Assembly (NCBI GenBank): GCA_031411655.1
Contig: JANOBM010000175.1
Span: 12,406 to 76,405 of the forward strand
DNA length: 64,000 nt
Source of the DNA: UBA6163 sp031411655
Lineage (GTDB): Bacteria; Planctomycetota; Planctomycetia; Pirellulales; Pirellulaceae
Direction: 5' to 3'
Part shown: in pieces, positions 53,964 through 63,606 of the stretch
Layout: each line of letters begins with the position of its first letter
Position numbering within the stretch: the stretch's first letter is position 1
Notes under the pieces: generated by a model
What the model was told of the DNA's origin: nothing
Database searches by the model: none
Seen by the model: the letters and a program-made list of their open reading frames with translations, nothing else
Translations under genes and position numbers: made by a program

Positions 53964-56513
53964 ATGATTTCGACCGAAGACCTCCCCATTCGCCAGTGCC
54001 TTCCCGAGATCCTAGCTGCGTTCGCGGCCTCGATTCCTGTCGTCCTTAAAGCACCCCCGGGCGCTGGAAAAACGACCGGCGTCCCGCCTGCATTGATGGG
54101 TTTGGGCACCACTCACCATGGAAAAATCTTACTGGTCCAGCCACGGCGATTAGCAGCAAGATCAGCAGCCAGTCGCCTTGCCGGGATTCTCGGCACTCGG
54201 ATCGGTGATGCGGTTGGATACCAAGTACGCTTTGATAATCAAACCAGTAAGAATACGACGCTGATTGCGATGACGACTGGTATCCTGCTGCGCCGGTTGC
54301 AAAACGATCCCCTTCTCGCTGATGTTTCGTGTGTCATTTTAGATGAGTTTCACGAGCGCACACTCGAAATGGAACTCGCATTGGGAATGATCCACCGGAT
54401 CCGAACGACGCTTCGCCCAGAGTTACGGCTATTAGTGATGTCTGCAACGCTTGACCCCCATCCGCTTGTGGAGTTCTTGGGTGAGGCGACTGCGGTGACG
54501 AGTGAAGGACGGTCTTACCCCGTCGACATTCGCTACGTAAACACGTTGCCCGCCGACCCGCTTGAGCAAAGGGTCGCAACGACGTTGCTTGACGCACTGA
54601 AGGCGACACCAGGACACGTCCTCGTGTTCTTACCGGGCCTGGGTGAAATCCGTAAGGCTTGTCGCAAAATCGCCTCGCTGAGGCTGCCCGATGACGTCAT
54701 CGTTTGCGAACTGTATGGCGACCTATCACCAAATGAACAAGACGCGGTGCTGTCACCATCAAAGTCCCGAAAAATCATTTTGGCCACTAACGTCGCCGAG
54801 ACGTCGATCACGATTCCTGGAGTCACTTGCGTCATCGATAGCGGACTGGCGCGAGTGTTACGATACGATTCGAATGTTGGATTACCGAAATTACAGCTGG
54901 AGCCAGTTTCGCAAGCCTCAGCCGACCAGAGAACCGGTCGAGCGGGACGAACTGCGCCTGGGGTTTGCTATCGACTATGGTCCTTAGCATCGCAGCGAGC
55001 CAGACGAGAATGCGATACACCCGAGATCGAACGCAGCGATTTCAGTGAAGCCTTGTTGACCCTAGCCGCATGGGGCGAGCGGGACGTCTTCGATTTTCCG
55101 TGGCTAACGCCACCCCCGAAAAATGCGGTGGTTACGGCGAAACAATTGCTCCTTCGCCTTGAAGCGATTCAAGAGGATGGCAGTCTGACATCGATGGGGC
55201 GCCATATGCTTCGCCTACCCCTTCATCCAAGGCTCTCACGGTTCATGATCGAAGCGTTGAAGCAAGACGTTGTTGAGGACGCGGCGTTAGCGGCCGCGAT
55301 GCTTTCGGAGCGAGATCCGTTTTTTGGCCAACCGCGCACCAGTGTGTATCAAGCAAGCTCCACCCATGATTGCGATGTCATCGACCGCGTCGACCGCCTA
55401 AAAAACTTTGAATGCAGTCGCCATGAAGACGGTATCAATCCGGTGGCTGCGAAACAGGTACGACGAGTCGCTGAGCAGATCCGACGATTAACCGTTGAGG
55501 TTCAAATACAATCTACTGCGGCAAGCGAAAGCGACACGGTTCGCCTGAAGCGATCACTTCTGGCCGCCTACCCCGATCGCGTGGCAAGGAGACGCAACGC
55601 CGGCTCCGATCGTGGATCGGTGGATCGATTGCGAGGCGTGATGGTGGGAGGGCGAGGTGTGCGGCTAGATCCGGCATCCAATTCGCGACAGGGCGAACTG
55701 TTTTTGTGCCTGGATGTTGATTCAACGGGCACAGAAGCGATGGTGCGATGGGCATCGTCAATCGACGAGCAATGGCTTCATTCGGAATTCATTCACGAAG
55801 AAGACGAGCCATTTTTCAATCCAACGCTCAACGCGGTCGTGTCGCGCCGACGGCGTTATTTCGACGACCTGATGCTCTCTGAATGGCCGATTAAGTGTGT
55901 TCCAAGTGCTGAGGTGGGTGACATCTTGGCACAACATGCGCTGCAGGATCTCGAAACGGTGTTTCCTTGCAAAGACGAGTCAGTTGCTGCTTTTGTGGAA
56001 CGCGTTCGTTTCCTTGCTATACAAATGCCGGAACTGGGTCTTTCGGCAATCGACGACGGTAGTATTCAGAAAGTTTTGCGGATGCTCTGCAGAGATCGCA
56101 CGTCGATCGCAGAACTACGCGTTGCGCCGTGGATCGAACTGCTGCGAGCGAAGTACGACTACTCCCAACTCTGGGCCATCGAGCAACACTCACCCTCGAG
56201 GTTGACGCTGCCAAGCGGTAACTCCATCGTTGTGAATTATCCTCCAGGCCAAACGCCATATATCGAGGCAAGAATTCAAGAAATTTACGGATGGCATGAA
56301 ACGCCGCGACTTGCAGGGGGAAGGGTGCCGCTGCAATTGCGACTCCTCGGACCCAATTACCGGCCACAACAAATCACCAATGATTTAGCAAGCTTTTGGC
56401 GCGTCACCTACACACAAATCCGTAAAGAACTTCAACGTCGGTATCCCAAGCATTATTGGCCCGATGACCCGGCGGTTGCGAAAGCGACGCGGAACGGACT
56501 GAAACCCAAATGA
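53964..56513 (+). CDS. hrpB: ATP-dependent helicase HrpB
   Basis: HrpB is a DEAH-box-type helicase of unclear cellular role. The 849-residue protein has Walker A APPGAGKTT (30-38), the DEFHER motif near residue 127, VMSATL, NVAETSITIPGVTCVIDSG, and QRTGRAGRTAPGVCYRLW (motif VI). The HrpB-specific C-terminal domain ends with a PRLAGGRVPLQLRLLGPNYRP-like block and a short basic tail. Length is normal for HrpB. Confidence 0.93.
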   Translation: MISTEDLPIRQCLPEILAAFAASIPVVLKAPPGAGKTTGVPPALMGLGTTHHGKILLVQPRRLAARSAASRLAGILGTRIGDAVGYQVRFDNQTSKNTTLIAMTTGILLRRLQNDPLLADVSCVILDEFHERTLEMELALGMIHRIRTTLRPELRLLVMSATLDPHPLVEFLGEATAVTSEGRSYPVDIRYVNTLPADPLEQRVATTLLDALKATPGHVLVFLPGLGEIRKACRKIASLRLPDDVIVCELYGDLSPNEQDAVLSPSKSRKIILATNVAETSITIPGVTCVIDSGLARVLRYDSNVGLPKLQLEPVSQASADQRTGRAGRTAPGVCYRLWSLASQRARRECDTPEIERSDFSEALLTLAAWGERDVFDFPWLTPPPKNAVVTAKQLLLRLEAIQEDGSLTSMGRHMLRLPLHPRLSRFMIEALKQDVVEDAALAAAMLSERDPFFGQPRTSVYQASSTHDCDVIDRVDRLKNFECSRHEDGINPVAAKQVRRVAEQIRRLTVEVQIQSTAASESDTVRLKRSLLAAYPDRVARRRNAGSDRGSVDRLRGVMVGGRGVRLDPASNSRQGELFLCLDVDSTGTEAMVRWASSIDEQWLHSEFIHEEDEPFFNPTLNAVVSRRRRYFDDLMLSEWPIKCVPSAEVGDILAQHALQDLETVFPCKDESVAAFVERVRFLAIQMPELGLSAIDDGSIQKVLRMLCRDRTSIAELRVAPWIELLRAKYDYSQLWAIEQHSPSRLTLPSGNSIVVNYPPGQTPYIEARIQEIYGWHETPRLAGGRVPLQLRLLGPNYRPQQITNDLASFWRVTYTQIRKELQRRYPKHYWPDDPAVAKATRNGLKPK

Positions 56514-56565
56514 CGCGGCATCCACCAGGATTCTCAGTGAAACGTTTGCTAACGATACTCGACGG

Positions 56566-58377
56566 TCAATTCGCAGCAACACGCAACGATTCGGCAAATG
56601 CGGCTTGAACGAATCGCAGGGCGTCAGCGCCACGATCGGCATCGATCACCGCGTTCACTTGCAGCTCGCTGGTATTGATCATTTGCACGTTGATGCCGGC
56701 ATCGGAAAGTGTTTTGAACAACACCGTACCGACTTGCGTGTGGCTTCGTAAACCAATTCCACTGACAGTGATTTTAACGATGCCGCTGGCACCTTGGACG
56801 CCTCGCATGTTGTGTTTCGCACTGATCCGCGATGCGACCTCAAGACTCTTTTTGAGGTCCTTTTCGGACGTCGTGAAACTGATACTCGTCGACAAATCCT
56901 CTCCGTCGTAACCCTGAACGATCATGTCAACGAAGATGTTCGCTCTACCAATCGTCTCAAAAACATCTGCTGCGATTCCGGGAACGTCAGGAACCCCGCT
57001 GAGCGTCACACGCGCCTGATCTTCAGTGATGGAAATACCGGTCAGCGTTAATTCTTCAAGGGCATCTTCACGAAGCCTCGAGACTAGAGACTCGACATCG
57101 GTCGCCGAATCACGATCAGCACGAATTTGATTCCAAGAGCGAGAATCCAACGGTGCCACATCCAACTCGAATGCTTGATGCACCGCACGCAATCCGGCGA
57201 TCGCTTGATCGCGAGGAACGAGCGCTGAAATTTTGATTTCGCTCGTTGAAATCATCTGGATGTTCACGCCGGCATTGGCTAACGATCGAAACATTCGCGA
57301 GGCAACACCGGTTTGTGACGCCATTCCAAGTCCCACGACAGAGACCTTTGAAACTTGGCTGTCATGTGTCACGCCTAAGGCGCCAAGTGCATCTGCCGGT
57401 TTCTTGACGGCTGCCAGCGTCGCATCAAGCTCGTTTCCAGGAACCGTAAAGGAGATGTCAGCGCGGCCTTCGGACCCCACGTTTTGAACCACCATGTCGA
57501 CGGCAATCCTCTTTGCAGCAATCGCAGAGAAAATGGCAAGGCTCGTTCCCGGAACATCCGGAACGCCAAGAATCGTGACTCGTGCTTCGTCTTTAGTGAG
57601 AGTTGCACCACTGACCGGCGCCGACCGCGATTGCGCTTCAGCGACAATCATCGACCCTTCAATATCGGAAAAGCTGCTTCGCACATGAATCGGCACATCA
57701 AATTTCTTTGCAAATTCGATCGAACGACTGTGCATCACCCCGGCACCGAGACTTGCTAATTCCAACATTTCATCATAGCTGACGACTTCGACGCGCCGCG
57801 CTTCGGGCAGCAATCGGGGATCGGTCGTATAAATACCATCGACGTCGGTATAGATTTCACACGCGTCCGCGCCCAGAACAGCCGCCAGAGCGACTGCTGT
57901 CGTATCGCTTCCGCCTCGACCTAGCGTCGTGATATTGAGATCTTCGTCGATTCCTTGAAAACCTGCAGCAATGACAATGTTGCCTTCGTCCAGCAATCGC
58001 TTGATTCGGTCGGTTGAGATCGATTGGATTCGTGCTTTCGTAAAGGTATTGTCCGTACGGATACCGATCTGACCTCCCGTTAGGCTGACCGCGCGCGCGC
58101 CGAGCGAATCGATTGCCATCGCGACCAGCGCAACACTCACTTGCTCCCCGGTGCTCAGCAGCATGTCCATCTCGCGCGCCGGCGGGGAAGGGTTCACTTG
58201 GTTTGCAAGATCAACCAGGATATCCGTCTGGTGTCCCATCGCGCTAACGACCATCAAAACCTGATGACCATTGCGCTGAGCCCGGATTGCTTTTCTCGCT
58301 GCGGCGAGGATTTTCTCCGGATCCGCGACGCTGGTACCGCCAAACTTCTGAACGATCAATGACTTGGAGGCTGACAT
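56566..58377 (-). CDS. lysC: Aspartokinase with two pairs of ACT domains
   Basis: Aspartokinase phosphorylates aspartate in the pathway to lysine, threonine and methionine. Residues 1 to about 255 are the kinase (IVQKFGGTSVADPEKI, GRGGSDTTAVALAA, YTDVDGIYTTDPRL). After that come two ACT pairs: ARVTILGVPDVPGTSLAIF and NAGVNIQMISTSEIKISALV (about 260-410), then ARVTLSGVPDVPGIAADVF and DAGINVQMINTSELQVNAVI (about 445-597). Most bacterial enzymes have only one pair; four ACT domains are known from cyanobacteria. The 603-residue length fits. It converges with hrpB. Confidence 0.95.
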   Translation of the reverse strand: MSASKSLIVQKFGGTSVADPEKILAAARKAIRAQRNGHQVLMVVSAMGHQTDILVDLANQVNPSPPAREMDMLLSTGEQVSVALVAMAIDSLGARAVSLTGGQIGIRTDNTFTKARIQSISTDRIKRLLDEGNIVIAAGFQGIDEDLNITTLGRGGSDTTAVALAAVLGADACEIYTDVDGIYTTDPRLLPEARRVEVVSYDEMLELASLGAGVMHSRSIEFAKKFDVPIHVRSSFSDIEGSMIVAEAQSRSAPVSGATLTKDEARVTILGVPDVPGTSLAIFSAIAAKRIAVDMVVQNVGSEGRADISFTVPGNELDATLAAVKKPADALGALGVTHDSQVSKVSVVGLGMASQTGVASRMFRSLANAGVNIQMISTSEIKISALVPRDQAIAGLRAVHQAFELDVAPLDSRSWNQIRADRDSATDVESLVSRLREDALEELTLTGISITEDQARVTLSGVPDVPGIAADVFETIGRANIFVDMIVQGYDGEDLSTSISFTTSEKDLKKSLEVASRISAKHNMRGVQGASGIVKITVSGIGLRSHTQVGTVLFKTLSDAGINVQMINTSELQVNAVIDADRGADALRFVQAAFAESLRVAAN

Positions 58378-58451
58378 GAAACGCGACTACTGCTGTGTGA
58401 GGGAACGAACGGGTGCAAACAGGGACTTACGTGAGGAGAGGACCAGTCGAA

Positions 58452-59702
58452 CTACGACGTTGACGAGACCATAAAATGATCCATCAAATCCCAACCCTTG
58501 GGCAAATGGAATCCCGATGCTGCGGCGGCCACTTCATCGTAGGTGGATTGTTCATCGGGTAGGATGCCCGTTCCTGCGATCAAAAATGGCACGTCTCCGT
58601 GGCTATGTTTTTTGGTTTCACAGGGGGTCGGATGGTCGGGTGTGATCAGGATACGATGATCACCGTACTTGGCAAGTTCCGCCGCAAGAGGACCGACGAT
58701 CAGCTTGTCAATTTGTTCAAGTGCGGCGATCTTCGCATCCGGACGTCCTTCATGCGATGCTTCGTCGGGTGCCTCGATGTGGACGCAGACAACATCGTAG
58801 TCTGCCAGCGCCGCACAAGCGGCGCGTCCCTTTCCGGCGTAGTCTGTATCCAAGTATCCCGTTGCTCCAGGAACCTCGATTCGAGGCCAACCACAAAGCG
58901 CGGCGATACCACGCAGCAGGTCAACCGCTGTGATCATCACACCTCGAACGCCATACCGCGTTTCAAAGCTCGGCAACTGCGGCGCTCCACCCAACCCCCA
59001 AAGCCACAGATTGGTGGCAATTCCTTTTCCTGACGCGGCTCGTTGAACATTGACCGGATGATTCGCAAACAGGTCAACGCTCCGGCTCATCAAAGATACG
59101 AGCAGGTCGCTTCCCGGACCTCGAGGATAGTGGTCGTCGACTGACATGTCCGTGATGTCATGCGGCGCCTTCGATCGCGTTTCGCGAGAAAACGGCGTCG
59201 GACAACCCTCTTGGGCGCGATAGACCAACAGGTTGCGATAGCTGACGCCCGCATAAAAACGCAAGCTCGCCGGGGAAAGGCCAAACAATTGATCGGGAGA
59301 CGCTTTGTCGATCAACTCGGTTTGTGCGGTGTTAAGCAACTCAGTCGCTTCGGCCGTCGAAATGTGGTCGGCAGTGAAGTCGATCATCGTATGATCATTA
59401 ACTGTCACTAGATTGCATCGCACTGCCCAATCGCCGGGACCGAGCGTGATCCCCTGAGCTGCCGCTTCCAGCGGGGCTCGTCCCGTGAAATAGAGGTCAG
59501 GGTCGTACCCGAGCAGACAAAGATTTGCAACCTCCGATCCGGCGGGAAGATGCTTTGGAGTGTTGTTGCTAAGGCCTACCAATCCTCGCTTCGCCAAGGC
59601 ATCCATCTGAGGCAAGTCGGCAGCTTGAAGCGGAGTCCTTCCACTGAGGGAAGCAATCGCTTGGTCGGCACACCCATCGGGGATAATGATCGCGTATTTC
59701 AT
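58452..59702 (-). CDS. apgM: Cofactor-independent phosphoglycerate mutase, ApgM type
   Basis: The 416-residue protein belongs to the archaeal-type 2,3-bisphosphoglycerate-independent mutase of the alkaline-phosphatase superfamily. It starts MKYAIIIPDGCADQAIASLSGRTPLQAAD, with the first metal ligand Asp, and has LPQMDALAKRGLVGL, GRAPLEAAAQGI, the HIEAPDEASHEG block and a late HRILITPDHPTPCETKKHSHGDVPFLI block with the remaining metal ligands. It interconverts 3- and 2-phosphoglycerate. The ATG at 59702 sits at the conserved N-terminus; the frame extends to 59828 without support. Confidence 0.93.
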   Translation of the reverse strand: MKYAIIIPDGCADQAIASLSGRTPLQAADLPQMDALAKRGLVGLSNNTPKHLPAGSEVANLCLLGYDPDLYFTGRAPLEAAAQGITLGPGDWAVRCNLVTVNDHTMIDFTADHISTAEATELLNTAQTELIDKASPDQLFGLSPASLRFYAGVSYRNLLVYRAQEGCPTPFSRETRSKAPHDITDMSVDDHYPRGPGSDLLVSLMSRSVDLFANHPVNVQRAASGKGIATNLWLWGLGGAPQLPSFETRYGVRGVMITAVDLLRGIAALCGWPRIEVPGATGYLDTDYAGKGRAACAALADYDVVCVHIEAPDEASHEGRPDAKIAALEQIDKLIVGPLAAELAKYGDHRILITPDHPTPCETKKHSHGDVPFLIAGTGILPDEQSTYDEVAAAASGFHLPKGWDLMDHFMVSSTS

Positions 59703-59887
59703 GGATGATTCAGGAGACAGATTCTTGGTTAAAGGCATCACTTGCAAGCCAAACGACCTGCCGCTCGCGGAATTTCCTACCCATTTAGGAACGCCAGCGA
59801 TGCGGACGACGAACGAGTGACGTGCCAATTGGCAAAGAGTTTAAGTCGAAACTCGACTTTTCGGGAGCGGCCATCGAGAAACGGCCA

Positions 59888-61891
59888 TCACTCGCTGAGC
59901 ATTTCTCCGCCAACCAACGCAACACGTTTTTGGGAGTCGATTTCTCGCACGTGCTCGAGCAAGATCCGACGTACCTCCAAAATGGCCGCGTCGGTGGTAT
60001 GGATGAGTGTATGAGTCGAATTGACGATTTTCTCGCTCGCCGCATCGGGAGTCCGCGCACTCACTAAATCCACCACTCCATCGTTTGGCTTTCCGGTGCC
60101 AAAAAAACTGCGACGTTTTTCGACGACGCCAATAATGTTGTGAAACTGTACTCCGGGCGACTTCTTGGCTCGTGCCATGACCGGGAATATCGGCGATTCC
60201 GGCGCTAGAGAATCGATCGCGTTGCTGACCGCAAGCATCTTGTTATCACGAAACAGCCCTGGGTTCTCTCGAGCAAGATTGTTACCGGCCATGACCGACA
60301 TCTGCGGCAAGCGAATCAACTTGCGGGCCACCCATCGCGTGTAGTCATTCGCAAACTCACTTCCGGCATGAGGTGTCCCAATGGTCACGACCCGGCGAAC
60401 GGATGGGTTAGCATGAAAATACAACGTACTAACAAGCTTCACGCGGTCTTCTTCCGAACCGCGAACGGCCTCCGGCGGCTGGTCGCTCACAATTCGCCAA
60501 AAGTCGTCTCCGCTTTCGATCGTCTGCATGCGACTTACCAAACCACCCATACTGTGACCTACCAAGACCATTTGCCCGAGCGCCGCGTTGTGGTGTTGCG
60601 GATCCAGAGTGTCGTGCATCTCGGCAAGGTCTTTGCGAAGCTGGGTGGCGCTGATCCAAAATGGTTGACCCGAAGGATAGAGGTAGAACCAAAATTGGTA
60701 ACGCTTTCGAATCTCCGGATAACTTCGCAGGTCATTAAACATATCCATCCATGTCAATGGACTGCTCCATAATCCATGCACCATCACTACCGGTATCCGC
60801 GTGGGATCATAGGGCTCAATCATGTAGAGCCCGCGACGGCTTTGCGAATCGTTTGGGTTTAACAATCCCTCGGTGGCCAGGTTGCGTTCTCGAAACTCAG
60901 GACTGTCCAGAAAAAACGCCAATGGGGTCGTAAGGTCCGTTTCAAGGGGCACCCAATGAGAGGCAAGCTGGATTTGATTGACTTGCAGCGGATCGTAGAA
61001 ATCGAGAATCAATTCGGGCGAACGACCGAGTCTCTTCTCCCCGTCCATTGCCGTACATCGCATCATTGCGGTGACTGCGTAGGAAAGGCCTTCCGGATAG
61101 TACTTTTCACGAGGATCAGCGGCATCCAAGGGCTTTCTTACTGCGATCAATGGCACGCCAAGACCATAGGTCGTGTGGCGGTTATGAAGCGTTTGAATGT
61201 TGTAGTCACTGACAAACTCGTATCGATCAAATTCATTCGCGTCCCATCCTCCACGCATTGCCGTTCGCACGGTAAAGGTACGATTGGGAGTCTGAATTGT
61301 GTATTTTTGATTGGGACGGAGTTGGTTGTCGGAGCACAAAAGTCGCAGCGTGTCTTCAAGCGATTCGTTATAGAGCTCACAGGCATTACGAAATTGAGGA
61401 TCGTAGTGATTTCGCTCCGTTTCAAGGTCTTCGGAGAATAGAAAATCGTAACTATTGCTCAGTGAAATCCCATAAAAGTTCAGCGCTTCGGATGACTTCC
61501 CCGCCCGCTCAGATCGCTTGCCTTCGACGTAGGCGACTTCGCTAAGTGCATAAATTAACTCCGCATCGTTCGTGTCATCGATTGCCTTGCGGATATCAAG
61601 CAGTGAGTCACCCCCTCGCTCGGTATAAATATCCAGCAGACCAAATCGTTTGAGCGCATTCCATGCGCGCGGAGTGACCTTCGGACCGGACCGATTCAGC
61701 AGTGAAAGATGATTTTCCAGCGAGTTTTCGCGATTGGACCGACTGGCAACATACCTCGTCGTCGCACAACCCGTCATTCCGCTAATGCCCACCGAAAGGC
61801 ACGTCATCATGATGCAAGCAAGCAACGAACCGACCCGCGCACCTGCATACGCGTTCGATCGCGAAATCCCGCGAGTCGATTCAATGGACAT
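59888..61891 (-). CDS. Large lipoprotein alpha/beta-hydrolase (PGAP1-like)
   Basis: From the ATG at 61891 the 667-residue product has a long lipoprotein leader (LLACIMMTCLSVGISGMTGC; lipidated Cys near residue 41). Next is a helical region of about 300 residues unlike any family I recognise, then an alpha/beta-hydrolase domain with VVMVHGLWSSPLTWMD (near 368) and the nucleophile elbow GHSMGG (near 447-452). The late IGTPHAGSEFAND and the C-terminal NSTHTLIHTTD (candidate catalytic His) fit PGAP1/lipase-like enzymes. It is probably an envelope-anchored esterase or acyltransferase. Confidence 0.82.
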   Translation of the reverse strand: MSIESTRGISRSNAYAGARVGSLLACIMMTCLSVGISGMTGCATTRYVASRSNRENSLENHLSLLNRSGPKVTPRAWNALKRFGLLDIYTERGGDSLLDIRKAIDDTNDAELIYALSEVAYVEGKRSERAGKSSEALNFYGISLSNSYDFLFSEDLETERNHYDPQFRNACELYNESLEDTLRLLCSDNQLRPNQKYTIQTPNRTFTVRTAMRGGWDANEFDRYEFVSDYNIQTLHNRHTTYGLGVPLIAVRKPLDAADPREKYYPEGLSYAVTAMMRCTAMDGEKRLGRSPELILDFYDPLQVNQIQLASHWVPLETDLTTPLAFFLDSPEFRERNLATEGLLNPNDSQSRRGLYMIEPYDPTRIPVVMVHGLWSSPLTWMDMFNDLRSYPEIRKRYQFWFYLYPSGQPFWISATQLRKDLAEMHDTLDPQHHNAALGQMVLVGHSMGGLVSRMQTIESGDDFWRIVSDQPPEAVRGSEEDRVKLVSTLYFHANPSVRRVVTIGTPHAGSEFANDYTRWVARKLIRLPQMSVMAGNNLARENPGLFRDNKMLAVSNAIDSLAPESPIFPVMARAKKSPGVQFHNIIGVVEKRRSFFGTGKPNDGVVDLVSARTPDAASEKIVNSTHTLIHTTDAAILEVRRILLEHVREIDSQKRVALVGGEMLSE

Positions 61892-62496
61892 CGGCAACTT
61901 CCGTGTACGCCGTTTCCGACACTGCGAAACGATTCCCACTTCGCGTTCAAAAACAAACGAATGATCGCCGGAGACTAGGAACTGGAAGGCCTTGGTGTCA
62001 ATTCGATGTCGCAACTTTGCGCGCACACCCCAGGTTATGGGCCTTCTCAATAAGCCCAACCGGCAGGTGGCCGGATTGGATCCCGTCGTAACGTAGTGAC
62101 TCGTCAACGCTTGAATCGTGGGTAGCCACGTTCACCGGAACGTGGAAATCCCACACTCTGGCAAGTGTGTCTACCTGAAAACTTAGATCTGAAGGGGCAC
62201 TCATCACGACAGGCGACCAACCCGGCAACCTAGGTGACACAGGACAAATGAAGGACCTAGCGAAGATACCTGCCTTCATCCGCCCTAGAATCGGGCGAGA
62301 TACAAACAAGGACGGTTTCCAAAAGCAATTTCGGTGAGATAACGCGGTCGTGGAAAATGCGTCGCTGTCAACGGTGGATTGGCCGGATCGAAGCTGATTG
62401 AAAAGGCAAAGTTTGGAAACGCACACCAGAGAGCACGCAGTAGGCGCCGGTCGACCTGGATTCTGGAACCGTGATCCGTAGGGAAATGGCTAAGTA
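61892..62496. other. Hairpin-rich non-coding stretch
   Basis: About 600 bases between the hydrolase gene and the repeat element have no convincing gene. Several inverted repeats cluster at 62039-62300. The strongest is GTGGG-TAG-CCACGTTC-ACCG-GAACGTGG-AAAT-CCCAC (62118-62154). Another is CCAACCGGC/GCCGGATTGG with one bulge (62056-62079), and CGCCC/GGGCG lies at 62281-62297. It may be a structured RNA or the decayed remains of a gene. Confidence 0.4.
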
Positions 62497-62558
62497 CCGA
62501 CCCGAAAACAAGTCGCCGCTTTGGCGCTAACTGCGGTTCTCTTCGGTTTTCGGATAGG
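62497..62558 (+). repeat. 62-bp dispersed inverted-repeat element, copy 2
   Basis: This is an ungapped 62-base match to copy 1 (37259-37320), with about 50 positions identical. The right arm GGTTTTCGGATAGG (62545-62558) is identical in both copies. The left arm (CCGACCCGAAAACA) has three changes, so this copy's stem is imperfect. It begins 15 bases downstream of the uppP stop on the opposite strand. Confidence 0.8.
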
Positions 62559-62573
62559 CTTTAAAAAATGGCT

Positions 62574-63356
62574 CTACGTCAGCACGCCAGCTTGAATCAG
62601 CGCGAGTAGCACGATACCGACGATGATGCGGTACCAGCCAAATGCCTTGAATCCGTATTTTTGAAGGTAGGTGATGAAAAGCTTGATTGCGATCAGCGCA
62701 ACGACAAACGCGACCAGGTTGCCAACTAGCAGCAAAATCACTGAGTCGCGATCAAACGCATGATAACCCTTCATCAGCTTGTAGCCGGTCGCAGCGCACA
62801 TGGTCGGTACAGCGAGAAAGAATGAGAACTCTGCGGCAAGTCGGCGGGACAAGCCTTGTTGCATTCCCCCAATGATGCTAGCTGCACTCCGGCTAACACC
62901 TGGGACCATGGCTAAACATTGCCACAGGCCGATGTTGAATGCTTTCGCATTGGAGACTCCTGACTCTTCATCGATTGTCGGCTTCATAAAAAACCGATCG
63001 ATAAACAACAACACAATACCACCCACTAACAGGGTCAGTGCCACGGTCACTGAACTTTCAAGCAACTCATCGATCGTATCCGAGAACATCTTGCCAAGAA
63101 TGAGTGCCGGAATGACCGCGACGATTAGCTTCAAGTAAAAGCGCCAGTTCCCCACGTCAAAGAACTTTCGCCAATACAGCACCACTGCCGCAAGGATGGC
63201 ACCAAGTTGGATCGAGACTTCATAGAGTTTCGTGAACTCGTCGGTGTGAATGCCCATCAAGTTACTGGTAATGATCATGTGCCCGGTCGAAGATATCGGC
63301 AGGTACTCGGTAATTCCTTCCACGATGGCGATCACAATCGCTTGGAGCAATGTCAT
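62574..63356 (-). CDS. uppP: Undecaprenyl-diphosphatase UppP
   Basis: UppP (BacA) dephosphorylates undecaprenyl diphosphate for reuse as a cell-envelope carrier and gives bacitracin resistance when overproduced. The 260-residue membrane protein has the two family motifs: IVEGITEYLPISSTGHMI (residues 11-28, with Glu13 and Glu17) and MVPGVSRSAASIIGG near 150, plus about seven to eight membrane helices. Length is normal. It is transcribed alone, and a repeat element follows it. Confidence 0.95.
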   Translation of the reverse strand: MTLLQAIVIAIVEGITEYLPISSTGHMIITSNLMGIHTDEFTKLYEVSIQLGAILAAVVLYWRKFFDVGNWRFYLKLIVAVIPALILGKMFSDTIDELLESSVTVALTLLVGGIVLLFIDRFFMKPTIDEESGVSNAKAFNIGLWQCLAMVPGVSRSAASIIGGMQQGLSRRLAAEFSFFLAVPTMCAATGYKLMKGYHAFDRDSVILLLVGNLVAFVVALIAIKLFITYLQKYGFKAFGWYRIIVGIVLLALIQAGVLT

Positions 63357-63535
63357 AAGAAATCTTCTGAGGAATTCGGCTGGCTGTTTTCGCTATCCCG
63401 ATAGGAAAACGGCAACTTAGGTTGGATCGGTCGGCAAGGGAAGGGTTGACCGTATCGGATCAGTAGCGACCGAGCGCCGGCTTCTAGCCCGCACATTCTC
63501 GTTGCTGCTGGCTCCGATTGTATTTCGTGTCAGTT

Positions 63536-63571
63536 AAAAAAAGCGAGCCATATGGTTTCATATGGCTCGCT
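63536..63571 (-). terminator. Strong intrinsic terminator (minus strand)
   Basis: AGCGAGCCATATG (63542-63554) and CATATGGCTCGCT (63559-63571) form a perfect 13-bp stem with a four-base loop. Read on the minus strand it is followed by six T residues, so it should end the gene that stops at 63607. Confidence 0.9.
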
Positions 63572-63606
63572 ATCTTTTAAAGTCACTGATGCGTCAATCG
63601 TTACGG

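Noticed and set aside
62221..62280. Riboswitch-like words: CCCGGCAACC (as in SAM-I) and ATACCTGCC (as in the B12 box)
   Set aside because: The required partner segments and spacing of either riboswitch class are missing, and no gene lies downstream on the plus strand.
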